Source: Vespa crabro
Taxonomy: Eukaryota; Arthropoda; Insecta; Hymenoptera; Vespidae
Length of the DNA stretch: 64,000 nt
Direction of reading: 5' to 3'
NCBI RefSeq assembly: GCF_910589235.1
Contig: NC_060979.1
Location: 1,700,987 to 1,764,986, forward strand
The notes below the pieces were generated by a model. It was not told the origin of the DNA. It searched no databases and saw nothing but the letters and a program-made list of their open reading frames with translations. A program made the translations under genes and the position numbers. Of this stretch, positions 39,608 through 53,653 are shown piece after piece; within the stretch, counting starts at the first letter, position 1, and the number at the start of each line of letters is the position of its first letter.

Positions 39608-39648
39608 ACGAGCGATCCTCCTACGAAGAAACAATAAACAGAATTGTC

Positions 39649-40668
39649 ATGAAAGTAAGATATCAAAATTTGATATTTTTTTTTTGCTCTGTTCTTTCTT
39701 CCACTAATATTTCTTCTTCTTCTTCTTCTTCTTCTTCTTCTTCTTCTTCTTCTTCTTCTTCTTCTTCTTCTTCTTCTTCTTCTTCTTCTTCTTCTTCTTC
39801 TTCTTTTGTTGTTTCTTATTTAAATTTTAAAGAGAGAAATAATTTAATCGGACGATTATTATTTTCCTTCGTTATTTATTTTTCTCTATCCTTTTTTTTC
39901 TTCTTTTTCTTTTTTCTATTTTTTTTTCTTTTTTTTTCTTATTTCTTCTTTTTTTCTTTTTTTTCGTTTCTTTTTTTTTTTTTATTAATCAATTCGACAC
40001 GACCATTTAAAGCGCGGATTTATATCCCATTTTGTTCTCCTTTTCTCTTCTTTATCTTTTTTCATTTTTCCTTTTTTCTTTTTTCTATGTGTTTTCTTTT
40101 TTCTTTTTTTATTTTACTCTTTACGTTCGTTCAGAAAGAAGAAGAGAAAGAGGAGAACAAGAAAGAAGGGAAAAATTATTTGATTGAAGTAAGAATGAAT
40201 TTTTTTGTTTTTCTTTCTGTTTTTTTTTTCCTTTTTTTTTTAATGTTAATTCGTTTCTCTCGATTATTTTTTCTAATTTATAGATACTTTCCTTCTCTTT
40301 TTCTTTTTTTAGCTAACTTCTTTTCAATATGAAATGATATATTTATAAGTATACATTTTTTTCTCTCTTTTTTTTATTAGAATTATGGGAAATATTTTTC
40401 TATATATGTTTATAGATTTTTATTCGTTTAAAAAAAAATATATATATATATTTTTTTTTTTAATTTTCTTTTTAATTTATTCCCTTTCGAAAATATTTCC
40501 TATGATAATTACTTAAAAATATTTTTCTTTTTTATTTTTTTTTCTTTTCTTATTTCTATGTTTATAGATCTTTTATTTACTTTATTAAAATATAATGATA
40601 TTTTCGTTTATAGATTTTCTATTTGTTTGTGAAGATATAAAATATATATGTTAATTTTTTTATTACTA

Positions 40669-40743
<75 letters not shown>

Positions 40744-40805
40744 CTAAACAAATTTCAATTTTATATATACAAACGTTATTATTACTGTTATTTTTATTAT
40801 TATTA

Positions 40806-40859
<54 letters not shown>

Positions 40860-40941
40860 TTATTATTTTTCACACTTTGAAATATATAGCACTTTTTGTA
40901 TTGAAAACTTTATTAGATTTATTAATACATTTATTATTATT

Positions 40942-40985
<44 letters not shown>

Positions 40986-41020
40986 TATCATCATGATCAT
41001 CATCATCATCATCATCATCA

Positions 41021-41092
<72 letters not shown>

Positions 41093-41223
41093 GCACTTTT
41101 TTATTGAAAACTTTATTAGATTTATTAATACATTTATTATTATTATTATCATCATCGTCATCATTATCATGATCATCATCATCGTCATCATCATCATGAT
41201 CATCATCATCATCATCATCATCA

Positions 41224-41278
<55 letters not shown>

Positions 41279-42579
41279 CATTATTATTATTTACTCTTAA
41301 TTCACAGAAAGATATGAATCGTATAGAAGACTTATTCGTTCTCTATGAACGAATTTTCGCGATAGGCGGTGTATGGCCGTTGAAAAATTCCTCGTACGTC
41401 AGATTTATGATTTACTTCACTTATTATATCACGTTTCTTGTATTCTCGTATGCCGATTTATTCGACATCATTGGTAATCTAGAATTAATGGTAATGAATA
41501 TGGTCGAAACCATCGTTTATACGATAACATTTACAATGATACTCGTGATACGTTTTAATGGATCATTGAAAGGCATTGTTGAAAATGCGAAAGAAAATAT
41601 TTGGAAATATAATTTTGAAAACGAAGAGGAAAAAATTATTTACAACAATTATCATTACGTATCGAAAATGTTCTTTAAAATTTCGAACATTGGTATGATT
41701 ATAACCGTAACATTATCATACATCAGACCTTTGATAAATTTTGCAACTGTCGCAGGTAAATAAATTATATTTTAATTAATATTTTATATAATACTTAATG
41801 TGATTGGATTTAATTTAATTTAAATTATAATTGCTTATATTACGTTTGTGTGTATGTGTATGTATTTTATTTTATTTTATTTTATTTTATTTTATTTTAT
41901 TTTATTTTAATTTATTTATATATTTATTTATTTAGTCATTTATTTATTTATTTATTTATTTATTTATTCAGCTATTTATTGATATTTTCTTTTTTGTATA
42001 GTTTATTTTTCTTTTTTTATATATTTATTTCAGATATTTTATTTATTTATTCATTTATTTATTCTTTTCTTTTTTTTTTATTTTTATTTCAAATTTTTAT
42101 ACGAAACAATGAATGTATTATTAAATAATAAACCAAACTATAATTATTAAATACTATTGCTATATATTAATATTAAACTATTACATAAAATATAATATAT
42201 ATATTCTATTCATATAATCGATTAATATATGATTATATATTTTTGTTTAATATTAATAAAATTTAATATATATATATATATATGTATATATATATGTATA
42301 TATATTTCTTAATCTATTTAATATATATATATAATATACTATAGTATTAGTTTGTTTAATAAGTAAATAGAAATTTTTAATAAAAAAATACCAACATATA
42401 ATATTGTTTATTTAACATAATTAATTTATTAATTATTTTATATTCTCGTGTTTTAATTAAAAAAAAAAAAAAAAAAAAATAGATCTAACGAAACAAATAT
42501 AATATCGGTATTATTTTTATAATAATTACTATATAAATCATTTTTATATATATATTCTTCTGTAATTTTTATATTATTA

Positions 42580-42648
<69 letters not shown>

Positions 42649-44563
42649 TTATCTATCCATTCTTCATTTTTTATATTCAAAATATTAATTATTTTATAAT
42701 ATATGTATATACATTTCTCTTTTAATAATTGTAATATTAATTAAACATACATACATATATTTTTTTCCTGTAATATTTATATTATTATTCATTTTTATAT
42801 CATTACTATATATTTTTATTTTTAAATAATTATTATATACATTATAAATTGTTATAAAAATTTATCATTTTTTATACTTAAAATATTAATCGTACGTTGC
42901 TTTTGAAAAGTATTAAAAAAAAAAAGAAATAAATAAATAAAAGGAAAGAATATATAATATTATAAATCATTAATAATTATTGGAAATGTATAAAAGGAAA
43001 AATCAAAATTGTTAATGTAACAATAGCAACATGTACACTAAAAAAAAAATGAAAAAAATTTAAAAGAAACCAAAAATAAAGAAAAAAAGAACCAAAAGAA
43101 GAAAGAAAGAAAATGAAAATTATAATAATAATCTTTATCGACTGATAACAAATGCGAACATATTTCAATTGATCTGTTCCGTTCTATTTATTTCATTTTT
43201 CTTGTTTTCGTTTTTCTTTTTTTTTTTTTTTTTTTTTTTTAATTAGTAATTTAAAAAATTTTTGTTATAGCCAAGGACAACAGTACAGATATTTATATTT
43301 TACCTATTCGAATACGTACCTTCTTTGAATTATCGAATACTCGCGATTACGTGCTCGTCTATCTCTATCTCTTTCCAATGATCTATATGTCAACGTGTCA
43401 CATGACAGCTATATGCGTCCTCGTCAATCTCGTCTTTTTAATTTGTACCGATTTGTCCATTTTGTCATATCGCATACGAAATATCGATGTCAAATCGAAA
43501 AAGGACGTCGTCAATCGTAGAATTCGTTCGCTCGTTAAAATGCATCTGAAAATAATCTGGTAAGTTTTATGCCAATATTTTATTATATTTACACGTGTAA
43601 ATAATATTTATCGTGGAGTTATATATTAAAAATCATTATTATTTAAAATTATTAATAATAATTGTTTAACGTATATATATCAAATATCAATGATTATAAA
43701 TAATTCAACAATTTGAATTAAAACGGAAATTTAGAAAAAAAAAATTATTAATTATTTAACAATGTTGATATAATCGTTAATAATCATTAAAAATTCATAT
43801 ATGGTCGAATAATTAAAAACAAAAAAAAAATAAATTATTCCACCATTCGAATATTTATTAAGAATTATTAATTATTTAACAATGTTAATATAATTGTTAA
43901 TAATCATTAAAAATTCATATATTCTATATTAATTAATTCGAAATATTTCCTTTTTTTTTTGCTTTTTCTTTCTTTTTTTTTTCATTTATCTAACGAATGC
44001 ACATTGCCACACAAATGTTGATCACTTATATTTTGAATTTCTCTTCCTTTCTAATAAAATCATTTGCGCCAATGTTTCTAGGAAACATTGTTGAATGAAT
44101 GTAACGAATAAATTATGATAAAAAAAAAAAGAAAACATTAGATACATATGAAATTAATAGATTTTGAATATGAAAAAATTGTATAGCTTCTTCACAAAAA
44201 AAAAAAAAAAACCAAAAAGACAAAAAGAAATAGACGAGGAAAGTAGAGATAGAAATGAAAGAAGAAAAAAATGAGAAAAAAGAAAGAAAAATAAATGGAA
44301 AAAACAAAAAAAAAAAAAAAGAAAAAGAAAAAACGTCTTTTACACAGTAATAAAAATCGCTTATAATAATTCAATTGAATTTTTTTATTTTCTAATCACA
44401 GGATGGCTGAATCATTGGACAATGCCTTCAACATCGTACTATTAGATGAGTTATTAGGTAACAGTATTGTATTGGCAATCTCTATATATTATGTTCTAAT
44501 GGTACGTATGTCATTCACTGAAATTAATTAATTATTTTCATAACACACAACAAACACATATAC

Positions 44564-44622
<59 letters not shown>

Positions 44623-44899
44623 ATCTTTCTATCTCTCTGTCTCTGTCTTACATACACAGGCAAAAATATATTATCTTTATGATTAATATACTAAATTGTT
44701 TTTTTTTTAGAGTTATGATACAGCAGAAATGGCGACTTGTTGTACATTCGTCTTCTTTGCCTTCACTGCCCTTTTAATGCTTTATGGATTCTGTACTATC
44801 GGTGATCAATTGATCCAACAGGTGAATTAAATAATTTTATGAATTATAGAAATTGAAGGAAAAAAGAAAAATGAAATAAAAGGACAATAATTATTTGTT

Positions 44900-44958
<59 letters not shown>

Positions 44959-45149
44959 TATATCTAATATAATAATATAATTATGTATATATATAACCAT
45001 TTTTAAATTTATATATTTATAAATTATTATATTTATACATATAAAATATATACATATTAATGTATAAATAATATACTAGAATTATTTTAACTAAATATTA
45101 TTTTTTTTCTATATTTTTAAAAATTTCAGCAAAAAATGTACCAATGTGA

Positions 45150-45217
<68 letters not shown>

Positions 45218-46044
45218 TTTTTTAAATATTTCTTCAATTTAATTCCAAAATTAATTGAAAATCAATTAATTCATAATATTTTCCAACATTTTCAATAGTC
45301 AATTATTTTCTAATTAAAAAGAGAAGATTTTTGTTTTTCCAAAAACATTTCAGAAAAAAAGTCTTACGCTACTTACGCGATCGAAATTTGTATTTATCTT
45401 TTTCAATCTCCTACAAGGAAAGAAATTAATCAAAAAAAAAAAAAAATACCCTGATTAAAAATTATTTGCAAAGATTTTCAATTACTTTAGATTATTATTT
45501 TCTAATAAAAAAAAAAAAAGAAAAAGAAAATAAAGAAAAAGAAAAAGAAGAAAGTAAAAGAAAATACTTATTATTAGAAAAAAGAAATCGTTTATTATTT
45601 ACGTTAACGAGATTTGTACTTTTTTTTTTTCGTTCGTTTCATTTTCATGGAAAAAATGAAAAAAAAAAAGAAAAAAAAAAAAGAAATTAATTAATAACCC
45701 TGACTGACAATTACCTATGATAATGATTAAATTTTCAATTATCTGATATTTCAGAGTGAAAATGTCCTGAACGCGTACTACGAATGCAATTGGCAAGATA
45801 TGTCTAATAGTACAAAAAGATCGCTTTTGATATGCATGATAAGATCGCAGAAATATTTTAATTTAACTGGTGGCAAATTTTACGTATTTTCATTGAACGG
45901 TTTCACTGACGTGAGTACGCATACAACGAATAAATAAAAAATTATTTATATTGAATAACTTATAAATTTGACTTAGAATTTATAAATATGCAGGTTCTAA
46001 AGACATCGATGGCGTATTTATCAATGCTACGTACAATTATATAA
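39649..46044 (+). CDS. Odorant receptor OR6
   Basis: Predicted 386-residue 7tm_6 odorant receptor. Exons: 39649-39654 (ATGAAA then GTAAGA), 41308-41755, 43271-43559, 44402-44501, 44711-44821, 45755-45910, 45994-46044 (TAA). Phases are 0,1,2,0,0,0. The large exon is 448 nt counted from its acceptor, exactly as in A1-A4, which supports the separate start exon; the alternative is to start at the in-frame ATG at 41314 (382 residues). It has the GGVWPLKN motif near residue 21 and the closest relation to OR5 (LYERIFAIGGVWPL against LHERYFAIGGVWPL). The C-terminus has GGKFYVFSLNGFTD plus VLKTSMAYLSMLRTII. Intron 1 is filled with (TTC)n, (ATT)n and (ATC)n repeats. No disabling change was seen. Confidence 0.87.
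39713..39805. repeat. (TTC)n microsatellite in OR6 intron 1
   Basis: About 30 TTC/TCT triplets in a row just after the proposed OR6 start exon; the serine-rich open frame over it is an artefact of the repeat. Confidence 0.95.
40660..41290. repeat. (ATT)n/(ATC)n compound repeat in OR6 intron 1
   Basis: Blocks of ATT and ATC/CAT triplets, separated by two copies (about 40869 and 41092) of a unit of roughly 50 bp containing ATAGCACTTTTTGTATTGAA and a TTTATTAGATTTATTAATAC-type end. The same unit recurs as a larger array downstream of OR6 at 46780-47720. Confidence 0.85.
42578..42650. repeat. (ATT)n in OR6 intron 2
   Basis: Uninterrupted ATT triplets in the 1.5-kb AT-rich intron between the first two large exons of OR6. 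The rest of the intron is (AT)n and T-rich low-complexity DNA. Confidence 0.9.
44568..44620. repeat. (CT)n microsatellite in OR6 intron 4
   Basis: About 25 CT dinucleotides in the short intron between the 100-nt and 111-nt exons of OR6. Confidence 0.95.
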
Positions 46045-46264
46045 AAAAAAAAAAAATAATAAAAAAGTAAAAAAAGAAAAAACTCAATATACACGGCGAC
46101 AATTGGAGTGGAAACAATTGTGAGAAATTATTATTTATTTATATTAAATAATTTATCTGGAATATCACCTTTGTTTTTTTAAGAGAAAATATATATATAT
46201 ATATGTGTGTGGGTGTGTGTGTGTGTGTGTGCGTATGTATGTATATATTTATATGTATAAATAT

Positions 46265-46331
<67 letters not shown>

Positions 46332-46694
46332 CATTTATATATTTGAAATATATAACATTGCGTATGTAACATACTATTTCTATTCATTATAATTTTTACA
46401 TTTAGTATTATTTAATTTAATTTTTATTTACGTATTTATTTTTATATTAATAAATTATTATTATTATTATTATTATTATTGTTATTGTTATTACAATTTA
46501 CATTTTGAAATATATAGAATACAGTTTAATATGTTATCGTATAATTTATTATATTTATCATTATTGATAATAATAATAGTAGTATCATTATTATCATTAT
46601 TTTATTTTTATTTTTTTGTTTTTCTTTTATTATCGTTTAATTTTCCTTTTTATCTATCCATTTATCTATCTATCTATATATAATCTATATATAT

Positions 46695-46746
<52 letters not shown>

Positions 46747-46960
46747 TACTATATTAATATATTATTATTATTATTATTATTCACACTTTGAAATATAATA
46801 TAGCACTTTTTGTATTGTAAATTTTATTATATTTATTAATATATTTATTGTTATTATTATTATTATCATTCATAATTTAAAATATATATAGTACTTTTTT
46901 ATTATAAACTTTATTATATTTATTAATGTATTTATTGTTATTATTATTATTATCATTATT

Positions 46961-47010
<50 letters not shown>

Positions 47011-47076
47011 TATCATTATTATTAATATTCACACTTTGAAATATATATAGCACTTTTTCTATCATAAATTGTATTA

Positions 47077-47143
<67 letters not shown>

Positions 47144-47749
47144 CATTTTAAAATATATGTAACACTTTTTGTATTATAAATTTTATTATATTTATTGATA
47201 TAATATATTTATTATTATTATTACTTTTAATATTATCATCAACATCAACATCATCATCATCATTATTATTATTCACATTTTAAAATATATGTATCACCTT
47301 TTGTTTGATAAACTTTATTATATTTATTAATATATTTATTGTTATTATTATTTTTAATATTATCATCATCATCAACATCATCATCATCATTATTATTATT
47401 CACATTTTAAAATATATGTATCACCTTTTGTTTGATAAACTTTATTATATTTATTAAAATTTTTATTATAACTATTATCATTATTAGTTTTAATATTATC
47501 ATCATCATTAAAATCATCATCATCATTATTATTATTCACGTTTTAAAATATATATAGCACCTTTTGTTTAATAAACTTTATCATATTTATTAATATATTT
47601 ATTGTTATTATTATTATTATTAGTTTTAATATTATCATCATCATTATTATTATTCACACTTTGAAATATATATAACACTTTTTATATTATAAACTTCATT
47701 ATATTTATTAATATTTTTATTATTATCATTATTATTATTTTTATTAATC

Positions 47750-47787
<38 letters not shown>

Positions 47788-48181
47788 ATTTTATTATTAT
47801 TTATTTATTTAATTTTTTTTTGTTATATAATTATATTAATCATGTTATTTGTTTATATAATTCTATTATTATTATCTATTCTATTTGTATTTGCATTTTA
47901 ATGTACTTTAATTTTTTATTTTTATTTCCACCATTATCATTAATGTTTCTTTTAAATTCATGATCATTCTTATTGTTATTACTATTATTATAAAAAAAAA
48001 AAAGCAATGAAACGAGAACTATATTCTTTTCCCTCTTCCTTGCACTTTTCTATCGCAAAGCTTATATATTTTTCGATCCGTCGACTATGACGGTCGTTCG
48101 TAGACTGAATAAAACGAAATTTCCAAAAAATCAAAAACCCTGAAAGTTCAACTTCTAAACTCCTAAAGTTTTTATAAACGT

Positions 48182-48215
<34 letters not shown>

Positions 48216-48879
48216 AAGAAAAATAATAGAAGACTGAGATTGGTACCTATTATAATATTACGATCTATAGTCCCCATTCGTACTTACTGTAATATTACGA
48301 TCTATAGATCGCATTCGATTCGTATAGTCCAAACTTTTATATCGTCGAAAAACAAAAGAGAAAAAAAAAATAAGAAAGAGAAAACAAAAAAGAAAGAGAA
48401 ACAACGGGTAATACTCGTTCCTGGAATGGGGATGGTAATGGTGTTGAGGGATGAGGGTGAGAGTGAGGGTGAAGGATAAGCAAAGAACAATCAAACTGTA
48501 ACACATACACACACACACATTGGTGACACGTACATACATTGAAAAATTTGGACTTTTCTTTCTCTTTTTCTTTTTCATTTTTTTCTTTCTCTTCTTTTTC
48601 TTTTTTCTTTTGTTTTTTTTTTTTTTGTTTTTGTTTTTTAAGGTCTATAACCCCGACGACACTTACGTATGTACGTACATAGTAGAATTTTTTCTTCTTC
48701 CTTTCTTTCTTTGATAACGCATGATTGCATCAAGATTTTATAACAACTGCCTCGCACCCTCACTCTCTCCGTCCCCACCACCCCCTCCCCATCCCCATTA
48801 CGCCATTACCCAACCTTTATCACTCAACCAAAATTCGATCGGCCGAGATTACTTCGAATCGTGCCGACAGAATTTTCGT
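46045..48879. other. OR6-OR7 intergenic region
   Basis: 3' flank of OR6 with (TG)n and (AT)n runs, a compound minisatellite at 46780-47720, triplet repeats, then less repetitive DNA from about 48000. A GC-richer stretch at 48720-48900 may be the OR7 promoter region. No gene is recognised. Confidence 0.55.
46780..47720. repeat. Compound minisatellite downstream of OR6
   Basis: About eight imperfect direct copies of a unit beginning TTCACACTTTGAAATATATA, continuing with AGCACTTTTTGTATTATAAA and TTTATTATATTTATTAATAT, each followed by a variable (ATT)n/(ATC)n run; spacing is about 90-170 bp. The unit is the same as the two copies in OR6 intron 1. Confidence 0.85.
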
Positions 48880-48885
48880 TCAGTT
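48880..48885 (+). promoter_or_regulatory. Initiator-like site near OR7 (TCAGTT)
   Basis: Arthropod initiator match in a locally GC-richer stretch upstream of OR7. Possible start exons after it are ATGCAA followed by GTAAGC at 48996, though two other ATGs intervene, so the link to OR7 is uncertain. Confidence 0.25.
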
Positions 48886-49230
48886 CATTGTTAACCGTCG
48901 ATGAAATCGCTAGTTCATTTTAAAAAATAACATGACTGTAGACGAACATAATCAATAGTCATATATATATGTGTGTGTGTGAGTGTATGTGTGTCATGCA
49001 AGTAAGCATTAATATTATCAAAGAAGTGCGACACATTGATATTGTTTTAATAATAGGAAATAGAAAAAGAAAAAAGGAGGAAAAGAAAAATTCGAAAAAA
49101 AAAAAGAAAGAGGCATACGGATTAATATATATTTTTTTTTTTCTTTCTTTCTTTCTTTCTTTCTGTTTCCTTTTTATATTTTATTTGATTTTATGTAATT
49201 ATAAATTAAAAATCGTTTGGAAAAAAAATT

Positions 49231-49278
<48 letters not shown>

Positions 49279-49561
49279 TAAAAAAAATTTCGCGATTAGA
49301 TCTGTCAAATATATATATATATTTAATTAAAAAAAAAAATACACACTCGATACTTTTCAATTGAATCGAAATATTGAAGACTTTTAGTTTTCTTCTTACT
49401 TTTTTCTTTTTTTTTTTTTTGTTTTTTTTTTCCTTATGGAAAACGCTGTAATTTTTATTTTTATACTTCTTTATTTTTTTTTTTTTCATCTTTTTATTTT
49501 TTTTTATTTTTTTACTTCGATATTTAAATTGATTATATTCTTGATGAATATTTCTTTTTTT

Positions 49562-49604
<43 letters not shown>

Positions 49605-49865
49605 TTTTGTTATTGCACGTGACACGTTAACAAACGTGAAATATCATTGGTTCTTAATTTGTAATCACCCTGTAGATGTAACGACTTGTAACAACCCCGT
49701 AGAAATAATCAAACTTTTGTTATCATACGATTAATCAAATTTCATTCGTTATATTTACGAAATTTAGCTTGTGATGAATAATTTACAAATACGTCAGTAT
49801 TTTTATTAATTAATATAATTTAATGTAAATATTTTTTAAAACAAATGATCAATATTAAATATATT

Positions 49866-49896
<31 letters not shown>

Positions 49897-50114
49897 GAAT
49901 ATTTATAGTAAAATATCAGTATGATAATATAATTGATCAATAAATTATAAATATTGAGTATCTATTTATAAAAAAATCAACAAATTATATATAATTATTT
50001 GTCGATTTTTATATAATTATTTATAATTGTTTAAAATTATACAATTATCTCATATAATTATTTTCTAATTATTCAATGTAATTATGTATAATTATTTTAC
50101 ATGATTATTTTTAA

Positions 50115-50245
50115 CTATCGATAATTATCCGTCACAATTATATATACTTATTTATAATTATCGATAATTATTTATAATTATCGATAATTATTTATAATTA
50201 TCGATAATTATTTATAATTATTGATAATTATTTTGCATAATTATT
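50115..50245. repeat. 19-bp tandem repeat upstream of OR7
   Basis: About six copies of TTATTTATAATTATCGATAA or close variants in tandem, 0.55 kb before the OR7 large exon. Confidence 0.85.
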
Positions 50246-50311
50246 TATAATTATATCATGACTACTTGTAATCGTTACTAATTATTTATAATGACATTTA
50301 AAAATATTTTA

Positions 50312-50344
<33 letters not shown>

Positions 50345-50791
50345 ATTACAAATATTGACCATTTAAATGCTTAAAAGACAAATTAAAGATATGAAAAAAT
50401 ACTGACGTATTAAATAACAACAAAAAATTCAATTTAAACGATACTATTGAAATATATTTATGATAGTACACGTAGATTAATATTTAATAGTAATTTCGAT
50501 TAAAAATAAAAAAAAAAAAAAAAGAAAAGAAAAAAAAAAAAAAAGAGGCCAAAAGCCAAAAAAAGCAAAACGAAAAGAGAACAAATGAAAAGAGAAAGAT
50601 AAAAGAAACAAATAAATAGGAGGTAGGTAAAAAAAAGAAAAGGACAGAAAAAAGAAGAAATCCGTAAAGAGAGAAAATAAAAAAAAAAGAAAGAAAAATA
50701 AAAAAACAACAACAACAAAAGAAGAAATTTTTTTCCTCAATAAATTTTCATAGAATAAGAATAATTAATATAAACGAATGAATTTTCATTG

Positions 50792-53604
50792 ATGACACAG
50801 GAACAGGGACAGAAAGAATTAAATTGTGCTGCGTTGATTTTAACTTGGAACAAAAAAATAATGTCGACCTTGGGTTTATGGCCGAGCTCACGTAACAATA
50901 TAAAATTTTCAATTAATTTCGGATACTTCAGTTTTTTAATGATATTGGAATATATGGATCTCGTTGTCTTCATAAACGACCTTGAACACGTTATAATGAA
51001 TTTAACGGAAAACATGGCGTTCTCGCAGATATTCGTTAGAATGATAATGTTATGGATTTACAACGACGAGATCGGTGACGTAATCAATGAAACGATCAAA
51101 GATTTCGATCATCGTAGATACAAAACGATCGAGGAAAGACAATTGTTTATAACTTACAACGCTAAATCTAAACTCTTCGTTAAACTTTTGATTACGTTCG
51201 TAGCATTAACAGCCTCTTCGTATTATCTGACACCAATTTTGGTCTCCATGGGAAATGGTAAAGAAATTTTTCATTTATCTTTCACTTTCCTTCTCCCTTT
51301 TTTTTTTCTCACGAATTTTTCTCAAAAAAAAAAAAAAAAAAAAAAAAAGAGAGAGAAGAAAAGCAACGAAAAAAAGAAAAAAGAAACAAACAAAGGAAAA
51401 AAAAAACAAAAAATAACGAAACAAAAGTAAATGGAAATATTAGAAAGAAAATAAAAAAAATAATAAATGTAAAGATAAAACAAAGAATTAAAAAAAAAAA
51501 AGAAAAAAGAAAAATTCCTTCGAACGATATATTTGTAATTATTCTGATTAAATTAAATCATTTCGCGGGTTAATCTTGTTCATTCGCATTTTTTTTATGA
51601 TGACTATGAGTACTACGTTAACAAAAAAAAAAAAGAAAAAAGAAAAATGATAACGAAAGAAAAAAGAAAGAAAAAAGACGAAAATAAAAAAAAGAAAAAA
51701 TTTTGATAATACAATTTCAATCGATATTTTCAGACATAAATTTTCCTTTTTTTCCTTCCTTATAACCAAAAAGTTTCAAGGTCATTTCATAAATTGCCTT
51801 TGTCCTCTCACATAACTACCCATATATTTTATAATGGATACGTATAAAAGAAAAAAAGAAAAAAGAAAAGAAAAAAGAATAGAAGTTACATAAACAAGAA
51901 CGAATTATAAAAAAAAAGAAAAAAAAAAAAAGAAGGAAAAAAAAAATGGAAAAATAAAACCCGAAGAAGAACGAGTAATTACTTTCGTTAGAAATAAAAA
52001 GTAAATCGACGAACGAAATAACAAAAGTAAAAAAAAAAAAAGAATCGAAAGAAAGAAAATAGAAAAAAGGAAAAAAGAAAAACAGAAAAGCAAAACCGAA
52101 AAAGAAGAAAGAAAGAAACAAAGTGTAACGAAAAACAAGGGTACCAGAGATAGAAGAAAAATGAAAAAAAAAAAAGAAAGAAAGAAAAAAGATTCAAATG
52201 AAAAAAAAAAAAGAAAAGAAAAAAAGAATAGAAGTTACACAAACAAGAACGAAAAAAAGAAAGAAAAGAAGGACAAAAAAAATGGAAAAACAAAACCCGA
52301 AGAAGAACGAGTAATTACCTTCGTTAGAAATAAAAAGTAAATCGACGAACGACATAACAAAAGTAAAAAAAAAAAAAACAAAAAAAAAAAGAAAGAAAAA
52401 AAAAAGAAAACAGAAAAAAAAGGAAAAAAGAAAAGCAGAAAAGCAAAACCGAAAAAGAAGAAAGAAAGAAACAAAGTGTAACGAAAAACGAAAGTAGCAG
52501 AGATAGAAGGAAAATGAAAAACAAAAAAAGAAAAAGAAACAAAAGAAAAGAAAAAGAAAGAGAAAAAATAGATTCAAATGGAAAAAAAGGAAAAAGAAAG
52601 AAAAACGAAAAGAAAGGAAAGAAAAGAATTTAAGCAAAGGAAGGGAAAAAAAAGAAAAAGAAAGAACAAGAAAGAAAAAAAATAAATTCAAATGAAAAAA
52701 AGAAAAAGAAAAAAGAATAAAAATTACACAATCAATAACGAATTATAAAAAAAAAGAAAAGAAGGACAAAAAAAATGGAAAAACAAAACCCGAAGAAGAA
52801 CGAGTAATTACCTTCGTTAGAAATAAAAAGTAAATCGACGAACGAAATAACAAAAGTAAAAAAAAAAAAACAAAAAAAAAAGAAAGAAAAAAAAGAAGAA
52901 AACAGAAAAAAAAGGAAAAAAGAAAAGCAGAAAAGCAAAACCGAAAAAGAAGAAAGAAAGAAACAAAGTGTAACGAAAAACGAAAGTAGCAGAGATAGAA
53001 GGAAAATGAAAAAAAAAAAAAAAAAGAAGGAAAGAAAAGAAAATAGAGAAAGAAACAAAAAAAAAAGAAAAAGAAAGAAGGAAAATAGATTCAAATGGGA
53101 AAAAAAAAGAAAAAGAAAAGAAAAATAGATTCAAATGAAAGAAAAAAAAAACAAAAACAAAAACAAAAAAGAAGAAGAAAAGAAAACGAAAGGAAATGAA
53201 AGAATAAAATTTAATTAAAGGAAGGGAAGAAGAAAAAAAGAATAAAAGGAAGAATAAAAGAAAAATAGGGATAAAGTAAAATGAAAAAAGGAAATAGCTC
53301 AAGAACGAAGAATAAAATAAAGTAAGAACAAAAAAAAGAAACAAAAAAAAAAAAAAAAAAGAAAAAAAGGAAGAAGAAGAATGCCGACAATTAATACAAA
53401 TGACGTCATTCATTACAGTGGATTAATGAGATTACAGGGGGGAGGGGGGAAAAGAAACAAAAAAAAGAAATCACTTTTAACTTGTAAATAATAATAAATT
53501 TACGTTTGAATTTGATCCTTTTTTTTTATCCTTTTCTTTTCTTCACCATTTTTTCTTCTTTGTTCTCCACCTCCTCCCCCCTCCCCCTCTTCTTCTTCTT
53601 CTTC

Positions 53605-53653
<49 letters not shown>

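Larger units (their letters stand above)
37391..39648. other. OR5-OR6 intergenic region
   Basis: (AT)n tracts to about 38340, T-rich stretches, a (TCG)n trinucleotide tract at about 39000-39083, CT and (TATC)n microsatellites at 39355-39540. The less repetitive stretch from 39540 on leads into the OR6 start exon. Open frames here are simple-repeat peptides (poly-Asp, poly-Leu) and not genes. Confidence 0.6.

Noticed and set aside
39649..40332. Ser-rich 227-codon open frame
   Set aside because: Only its first two codons are proposed as the OR6 start exon; the rest is (TTC)n repeat and T-rich intron.
40619..41281. Ile, Asn, Leu or Met homopolymer open frames
   Set aside because: Frame readings of (ATT)n and (ATC)n triplet repeats.
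40660..47760. Regularly spaced repeats suggestive of a CRISPR array
   Set aside because: They are eukaryotic triplet microsatellites and a minisatellite, with no unique spacers of constant length and no cas genes.
51548..53413. Many Phe-rich minus-strand open frames
   Set aside because: Overlapping readings of the A-rich tandem repeat in OR7 intron 1.
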